From assembly GCF_910596095.1 (NCBI RefSeq), contig NC_056540.1, forward strand, positions 17,820,501 through 17,884,500: a stretch of DNA of 64,000 bases, in the 5' to 3' direction. The DNA is from Thunnus maccoyii. Taxonomy: Eukaryota > Chordata > Actinopteri > Scombriformes > Scombridae. This document shows positions 57,569 through 64,000 of this stretch, in pieces. Both the position numbers and the translations under genes were made by a program. Position 1 is the first letter of the stretch. The number at the start of each line of letters is the position of its first letter. The notes under the pieces are model-generated. The model ran no database searches. It had not been told where the DNA came from and was given only the letters and a program-made list of their open reading frames with translations.

Positions 57569-60053
57569 ACTTTCAGGAGACTATTAGGGACATTGCCTAA
57601 ACTGCCTCTGTATTCTATTATGACTTCCTTGAGTCACCTTACTAAATGTAGAGCCCTGCTCTGCTGATATATGGCTGTTTTTGTGTATTTATACAGAATG
57701 TGTGGTTGCATGTGTTGAAGGCTCTGACTTTTTAAAGCATTTTAACAGTTTAAAGTGAAGGAGCTGCTGCTCTGGACTAGTTACAATGTGAAAATAAGAG
57801 CAATGACGTCATTGCTGACGACTACTCAGGGCAAACCTCAGGCACTGCTTCTATTTGGCTTTTTATTTCTGCTTTAGTCTGTCTATGCTTGTGAGAACTG
57901 AATTGTGACAGTCTTAGAAGAACATTATGATTTGTGAAGTAATTTTGGTCTGTTCTCACAATGAATTGTTAGTTGTCAGGACTGCAAGGAGGTAGAAAAA
58001 GGACAGATAAAGGATTACAGTTAGGCCAAGGGTCAGGATAAATTAATGTCAGTACAGTGTCTCTATTTCCTCTGTGTGCATACAGTCACAAATCAAACCT
58101 CACCAGCAGCAGCAAACACCTATTGGATGAAAGTATTGAGGCCCATATTTAACTGTGCTGTGTCTCTATCAAATGTATTGTCTTTGGGACAAAAACAAGT
58201 TGCTTCAACAGGGAAAAAAACTCCATAAATAATTCTGTGATGGTCGTACAAAATTATATACTAATACTGCAATGATTAGGACCTACATCATTTTTTCTAC
58301 AAGAAAAAAATACTTAATTTCTCATATTTTTGTCTTCCTTCATTCTCTCCTCCCTCTGAACCAACAGAGGAGAAGCTTTTACACCTCAGCTGTCTCTGCT
58401 CCTCTCCTCCAGACAGCCCACACTTTTAATGTCTAAATGCAAGACTGTGTGTTTAAGTGTGTGTGTTTCTGTGTTGTGCAGACTGTCTCAAGCTGACAGG
58501 CTACATGGATTCTCCATCCTGCTTGTATATAAAAAGAAAGTGAGGGCATCAAGCTCTTCCCGCTTCACTTCTACTCACACTCATATACGGTACACACATG
58601 CTCACGCACGCATGTGCACGCTTGCACGCACTGTATCTTCTTTCTTTCACTCTCTACACATGAACGCACTCAGCAGTGTGAGGGTTAAATGTGGTAACGT
58701 CAGCAAGGCAGGTTGTTTCCTGCCTATCTCCCAGAGTGAAGTGTGCGTGGGTGTGTGTGTGTAATATTTATTTCATAGGGATTTCCCCCTCTGCATGCTG
58801 GGTGGCTGCTGGCCATGTCATCATGTTCTGAGCTGTCAAAGGACATCACTGTCACTTGTGGGACATGAGGTGTGTGTGAGAGAGAGAGAGACAGAGTGAG
58901 GGAGAGACAAGATTGAAACAGAGAGACAGACGGAACTAGGATGTGTTTATGTGTATGTGAGTGTGTGTGTGTGTGTGTGTGGATAGGTGGAGTGGAAACA
59001 GTGCAGTATTGAGGGCTCAGTGGGAGTGGCAGCGTCAGGCAAAGGCTTTCCATTTGACACATTTAGTTGGTGAGGAGAGGCGAGCTTGGAGGCAGAGTGC
59101 ACCCCACGTGTTTGTGATATATACACACTGTGTGATATACTGTATGCACTGTACACGGACAGCAGGACCCTCCGGTCTTCTTCCCAGTCTACTGGATAAT
59201 TCCCTCTCCAGGGAGCTGGTATGAGCCATGTAGAGAGGAGCAAAGTTCATGAAGCCATCATTGTCAGTTAGCTTTTTTCAGTTTAAAAAGAGTTTCTGTC
59301 CAAAACAGAAAAACTATCAAATCATGCCCCTTACGCAGAAATAAAATCTAGCATATTACATGATAATCATTTGAAATTAATGTAAAACTCACAGTATGAA
59401 ACAATTACAATGTAGATTATTTTAAGACTGTATTTATGTACTCATCAAGTATTGAACTGGGAAATCTGAGCTACATCTTGTTCTGAAGACAGATAATGAA
59501 GATTATGAAAGACAATTGTTGTTATGTTGCCATTTTGTCATACGTATATTTCTGATTATTAAATAGTAATGTACATACTATGATGATTTAAGAGTGTCAA
59601 TTTTCCATCAAATGGCTCGACAAAACCCTGAAAGATATCTAAAATTCCTCCAGTACTCTACAGTACAAGTTGATTGTAGACATGAAGATCTTAAGATCTG
59701 ATTGTGAAAATTATTTAAAATGGCTTTATTCATTTTTGGACTAGTTAATGTTTGAAAATGCATTCACACTATTCATCTAAAGGCTTCATTAATTCTTGCA
59801 GACTCATATCCCAGTTTACTTTTCTTCAAAAGGTTTTAACAAAATTGCACCTTCATGTTTTTTAATCCAAATCCTAACTCAGGTCCAAACCTCATCTTTA
59901 TTCTAGCCTCAAAACAAACCTCAGCCCTGACAATGAACTTTCATCTTATGAAAACCTGCAAAAATGACTCAGAAAGTCTAAATCAAATTAACTTCATTCT
60001 CACATTGATGGAAGTATTAGAACACACACATTCATGCCTCTATGAATCTATGA

Positions 60054-60055
<2 letters not shown>
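57569..60055. other. Intergenic sequence
   Basis: Non-coding by eye. It has a (GT)n patch at about 58960-58980 and GAGA repeats at about 58878-58926. The candidate frames around 58.4-59.2 kb are rich in CA/TG repeats and not protein-like. Confidence 0.5.

Positions 60056-60091
<36 letters not shown>
60056..60091. repeat. (CA)n microsatellite
   Basis: About 18 perfect CA units; a separate (TC)n-(TA)n compound repeat follows at about 60200-60259. Confidence 0.9.
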
Positions 60092-60094
<3 letters not shown>

Positions 60095-60635
60095 ACACAT
60101 AAATCAACAAACACAGACAAATAAAATATGCAATAAATGTGACTGATGTTCTAATACAAAATCATCTTTAATGTGAGTGGCATCAGCCATATTTTCACTT
60201 TCTCTCTCTCTCTCTGTCTCTCTCTCTCTTGCTATATATATATATATATATATATATATCTGTCCCTTTGGTTATCATTTTATTTATCATGTGGTGTTAC
60301 ATCAGTTTTCTCCAGTGATTTGATATTATTTAAGAGGCTGAAAAGTACATCTGATGCCAGCTGGCTTGATAATTTGTCTGGGGGTAATTTTTTGTCCAGG
60401 GGTTTATGTCACCTCATGCCAGTATAGCAAATCAGGCCATAGAAACAAAATTTATAGCACTGTGTAAGTGATGGCTCCAAGGCAACGTTTTGAGACACTG
60501 AAAATGGAAAAGTATTACACTCTGTCTCAAGGAGGTTTGGTAGACAGGTCAAAGTTGCATTGAGAAAATATTAGCCACATATGTTACCTCCTGAAAGCGA
60601 TGATGGCTACAATTTGTGCCATGAAATTGAGTCAA

Positions 60636-60725
60636 ATCAATTCTATTTATACAGCCCAATATCACAAATCACAAATTTGCCTCTAGGAGCTTTACAGCAT
60701 ATGACACCATCTATCCATGAATTGA
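60636..60725. repeat. Common fish LINE/SINE-tail repeat
   Basis: Reads TCAATTCTATTTATACAGCCCAATATCACAAATCACAAATTTGCCTCTAGGAGCTTTACAG in pieces: ATTCTATTTATACAGCCCAA, TATCACAAATCACAAATTTG and CTCTAGGAGCTTTACAG. This is a typical teleost interspersed-repeat terminus in reverse orientation. Confidence 0.55.
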
Positions 60726-61914
60726 ACAGAGCTGTGAGGTTCTGGTTGTTTTGATGGAAACCTCTGACAAACATCTACACACACTTTATGTTCACAGAAT
60801 TTAAAAATCAATTGGATAAAAGAGAAAGGCAAATTTCACCAACTAATTTCTGAAATTTTCAAAACTAATTTCTGAAATTAACCATCAAATTCTATAACTA
60901 ACTTAAACTTACAATAATAGATTTTTTGGTTTGATATTTTGACCTTGCTGTAATTCTTAATCTCTCCTCAAGACGTCAGTTGTCTGTGATGTTTTGGTGA
61001 AAGCAGAAACCTCTCTGATAAAGAGTACATCAGCACTGCGATGGTAGGCCAAGGCCAGAGAGGACCCTTCTAGACAACAAAGATAGGTGGTATGTGTAGC
61101 CAAATAGAAACTAGTGAAGCGATTAGACTGATTTTTCATATCGTAGGCCAATCTGCTTGGGTTAAATACTAACACTCAGACTGTCAGGGGGCAGAACGGG
61201 AAGAGACAGTATCCGAGATACACCAACTTGGATGTTCGCTGTTTACAGTTCTCCTTGATCAAGTAACTTCAATAAACATTCTCAGCAATAAGACATCAAA
61301 GGCTTGTGTGTGCCTCTCTCCACTGAAGTGTTGACCATCGCTCAGAAATATGACAAATATGAAACAATGACATATCGTTACTTTATAAAAGTGAACAAAG
61401 CAATCAGTTGCCTATATTTACATATCCAGGAGACACAGATCAACATAATTATTTATTTATTATGTGTTTCTGTCCACCTGATGAATGTAAGTCTAATATT
61501 CATTTCAACTCTGTTTTCATTCTTAGATGTAACAAATATAATCTTGACCTTCCCCCTTAATATATGGCTCCAGTTATTATTTGAAGACAAAAAGAACATG
61601 TGCCATGTGGCACTTATGGTCTTAAATAATTGAATAAATAATGTAGAAGCCCACGCTGCATCCTTGTCACAGTTAACCTCATTAAACTGCTGTTTTCTAA
61701 TGCTCAAGTAGTCACTCAAATTTTACATTCAATCCTTTTTTATCTTATGTAAAAGCTTTGCAGAATGTCAGCCTGCTGCCTCTCATGGCTTTGTACTATA
61801 CATTATAACTTCACTAACTTATTATATCTTCAACAAGAGCTCAGTAAGTTCTTAGGAGGCTCAAATAATCATATCTGCATTGATATGACAGTAGATTATT
61901 ATTATTGTTCGGGG

Positions 61915-62060
61915 CATGTTTTTCTTTATTGATAGTAGCTAGTAGAGAATTACAGAAGACGGGGGTGAAAGGGAATGACATGTAACAAAGGTCTCTGGCC
62001 GCATTCAAAACAGGGACACTACAGTTATGTCCACGCGTTTCCCCCCTCTAGGCTAGCAAG
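61915..62060. repeat. Fish SINE-like repeat fragment
   Basis: TTTCTTTATTGATAGTAGCT, then GGGGGTGAAAGGGAATGACA, TGTAACAAAGGTCTCTGGCC and GGGACACTACAGTTATGT match the layout of an abundant percomorph repeat with a degraded tRNA-like part. Too decayed to be an RNA gene. Confidence 0.5.
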
Positions 62061-64000
62061 ACGCCTAACAGTAAATGATTATAATAATACTCAAGATAAT
62101 ACATAAATATGTCATATAGATTCTAAACAGATCAGTGCTCAGTATAAAGTGCGTGTCTATGTGCAACATGAGTGGAATATATCTCAAATGTAAATAAACA
62201 CATTCATTTTACCCAGAGGATCAGCTGCTGTCTCTCTCTACAACTCACATACAGACCAAAAGTAGAGAATATATTATTTACTATATGTATATCCATACCC
62301 ATACGCAGTGGGTGGATGAGAAATAAAAGATATGAAAAATATAAACATAAAGAGAAACACGGTTATCATGATGCATCTTAAGAGACAGAAAAATGTGTCT
62401 TTGCTTAAAAGAATAGAATAATAGAATAGAGGAAACATCTAGGCTGCGTCTTTCAAAGGTAACAAAATCAGCCTATAAGCTCACTGATTAACACTTTGTA
62501 TCTTGTTTGTTTAATCTGTAGAAAAAAACTATATGTAAAATGACATGTTGTTGGGTTTACAGGCAGTAATGAGCTGGACTATTTTCTTCGCTGGGTGCTT
62601 TCTGGAGAGAGAGGTATCAATCTTCTCATCTAACTTTCGGATAAAGGTGGAAATCATGAATCACGTTCCAGATTTGAGTTGTTTTGTTCAGTTCAATTCA
62701 GAGAGTCACTGACTATATAGTTCGTTCACATCACCGTTGAATACGTACATCAGTACATTTGCTTTCTGTGTCTCCTTTTGCGTGTCTGTTTATGAATGCG
62801 CCCTCACCTATGCATGTAAGCGGTGCATCTGTTTGTGTGTGTTTGTAGACACGTCATTTCAGGACGAGGCTACAGGCCACGTAGCAGCCTGAGTCAGGTG
62901 TGTGGAGGTCAGACACGGACTGAGTCACGCTGACATTACACTGCACAGGGTGTAAACATCTCAGTCAGAACTTTAATGGAATACACACGCACAGAGTTTT
63001 GTATTTTCCAGTTCTCTTCCCCTGCAAAGCATTGGTGTGTGTGTATGAAGACTTTTTTCAGGAGTATGTTGTCTCCTTGTTGTCTGTTCGCTGACCTGTG
63101 TTTGATTTGTTGGCAAATGGAAAACTAATTTACTGTCACCTGGTGTTTCCTTCGAGGATTAGAGCCCCATCTCGGCTTTTTTAATCGTCTAAATAGCACG
63201 AAGTTTGTCAGCGTTTTCACTCTGTGTAATTAAACTGGTAACTTAAATATAGAGAAAGTAGTTAATCTGCATTCACATTTAGTAATTTATTATTGTATAT
63301 TAACTATATTCTACTATGCATGTAAAAACTTAAATGTATCTGACCCCAAATACTGTTGTTACATCATGTTGTCAGTATTTCATTTACTGCCATGACAGTA
63401 CAATGGAGAGAATAGCCAGCTGATATTGTATAAATGTGATCTAAATCATCAACATTCCTCATAAAAAAACCCCAAAGCAAAGCACCAGAGGTCTGCCAGG
63501 CTGTTTTTCGGCAGTGACTTGGACTGCGGCAGCAACCTTTTCATGCTCCAACTCTGACCTATTCCATGGGGCTCATGTGTTCCACGGCACAGTGTATGTT
63601 CTGCCCCAGATAATTACTTCACATCTTGTTTTTTACGCTGTAGTGCAAGCTAGGTTCAACCTATGGGATCTCTGCTGATCTGTTTACATATGGCATGGAG
63701 AACAGGAGGTCTGAGGTTTTAACTAGGCCACTTCTGTGCTTCTAGACTTGTGCTTCATTCACCTTCTGCCCCATCAATTTGGAAAGACTGAAGAATGAAA
63801 AAATGTGCAGTTTCAAACCAAATTCAAACTGTTGAGGGTGATTAATTTGCAACCATTTGAGTGACTTTACTCTGCAAAAACAAATATCAGGAACTACATT
63901 TTGAACATTAAAAAAGGTCAAAAGATTTTATACCAGCAATTAATTCTGCACATAAGTGCATTTGAACTGTTTATCCAGTTTGCATTCTCTTGCATCGGAG
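62061..64000. other. Intergenic sequence to window end
   Basis: No convincing exon, RNA gene or complete mobile element. A short open stretch at about 62562-62612 bounded by splice-like sites was considered and not accepted as a gene. Confidence 0.5.

Noticed and set aside
62562-62612. Short open stretch with ACAG acceptor-like and GTATCA donor-like edges (reads NELDYFLRWVLSGERG)
   Set aside because: Only 17 codons, weak donor, no partner exons nearby and no family I recognise; chance is more likely.

Overview
The window looks like a teleost (probably percomorph) nuclear chromosome segment. It has compact multi-exon genes with GT-AG introns, fish-type LINE-2, hAT, Tc1 and Penelope-like remnants, many microsatellites, and an AT-rich background with GC-richer first exons. 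I saw no bacterial, viral or CRISPR features. Coding models were built by hand from splice sites and reading phase. For the five complete multi-exon models the summed exon length is divisible by three (ankrd13d 630 aa, stap2-like 470 aa, zcchc7 491 aa, rnf38 637 aa, Pax 239 aa), and the same holds for an unrecognised 207-aa membrane protein.

Layout. 1-304 (+) is the C-terminal end of a KDM2-family histone demethylase (kdm2a likely), with its 3'UTR to about 1.8 kb. 3049-13933 (+) is ankrd13d, an endocytic ubiquitin-binding adaptor with 16 coding exons; its introns carry a dead Tc1 transposase piece and a nested hAT insertion. 15197-20312 (-) is a STAP1/2-type PH-SH2 adaptor whose 3' tyrosine-motif exon has been tandemly amplified. 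21441-23173 (-) is a small cysteine-headed multi-pass membrane protein I do not recognise. 23.2-26.9 kb is intergenic with a truncated LINE-2 3' end. 26895-30105 (-) is a strongly diverged Pax2/5/8-family gene. 33704-39802 (+) is zcchc7, a zinc-knuckle RNA-surveillance factor. 41813-53747 (+) is rnf38, a RING-H2 E3 ligase. From 54.8 kb to the end I see only repeats, microsatellites and one orphan terminal-exon candidate.

Two blocks echo conserved vertebrate synteny known from human: KDM2A with ANKRD13D (11q13), and PAX5 / ZCCHC7 / RNF38 (9p13), including the head-to-head PAX5-ZCCHC7 arrangement. The Pax gene therefore sits where pax5 would be expected. It is very divergent and compact, keeps the paired domain and octapeptide, and has lost the homeodomain remnant and the usual C-terminal transactivation region. 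This is the most interesting object in the window. The second is the stap2-like tandem exon amplification, where the new exons seem to be a fusion of two neighbouring exons.

The genes do not form a single pathway. They cover chromatin (kdm2a), receptor endocytosis (ankrd13d), tyrosine-kinase signalling (stap2-like), transcription (Pax), nuclear RNA decay (zcchc7) and ubiquitination (rnf38).
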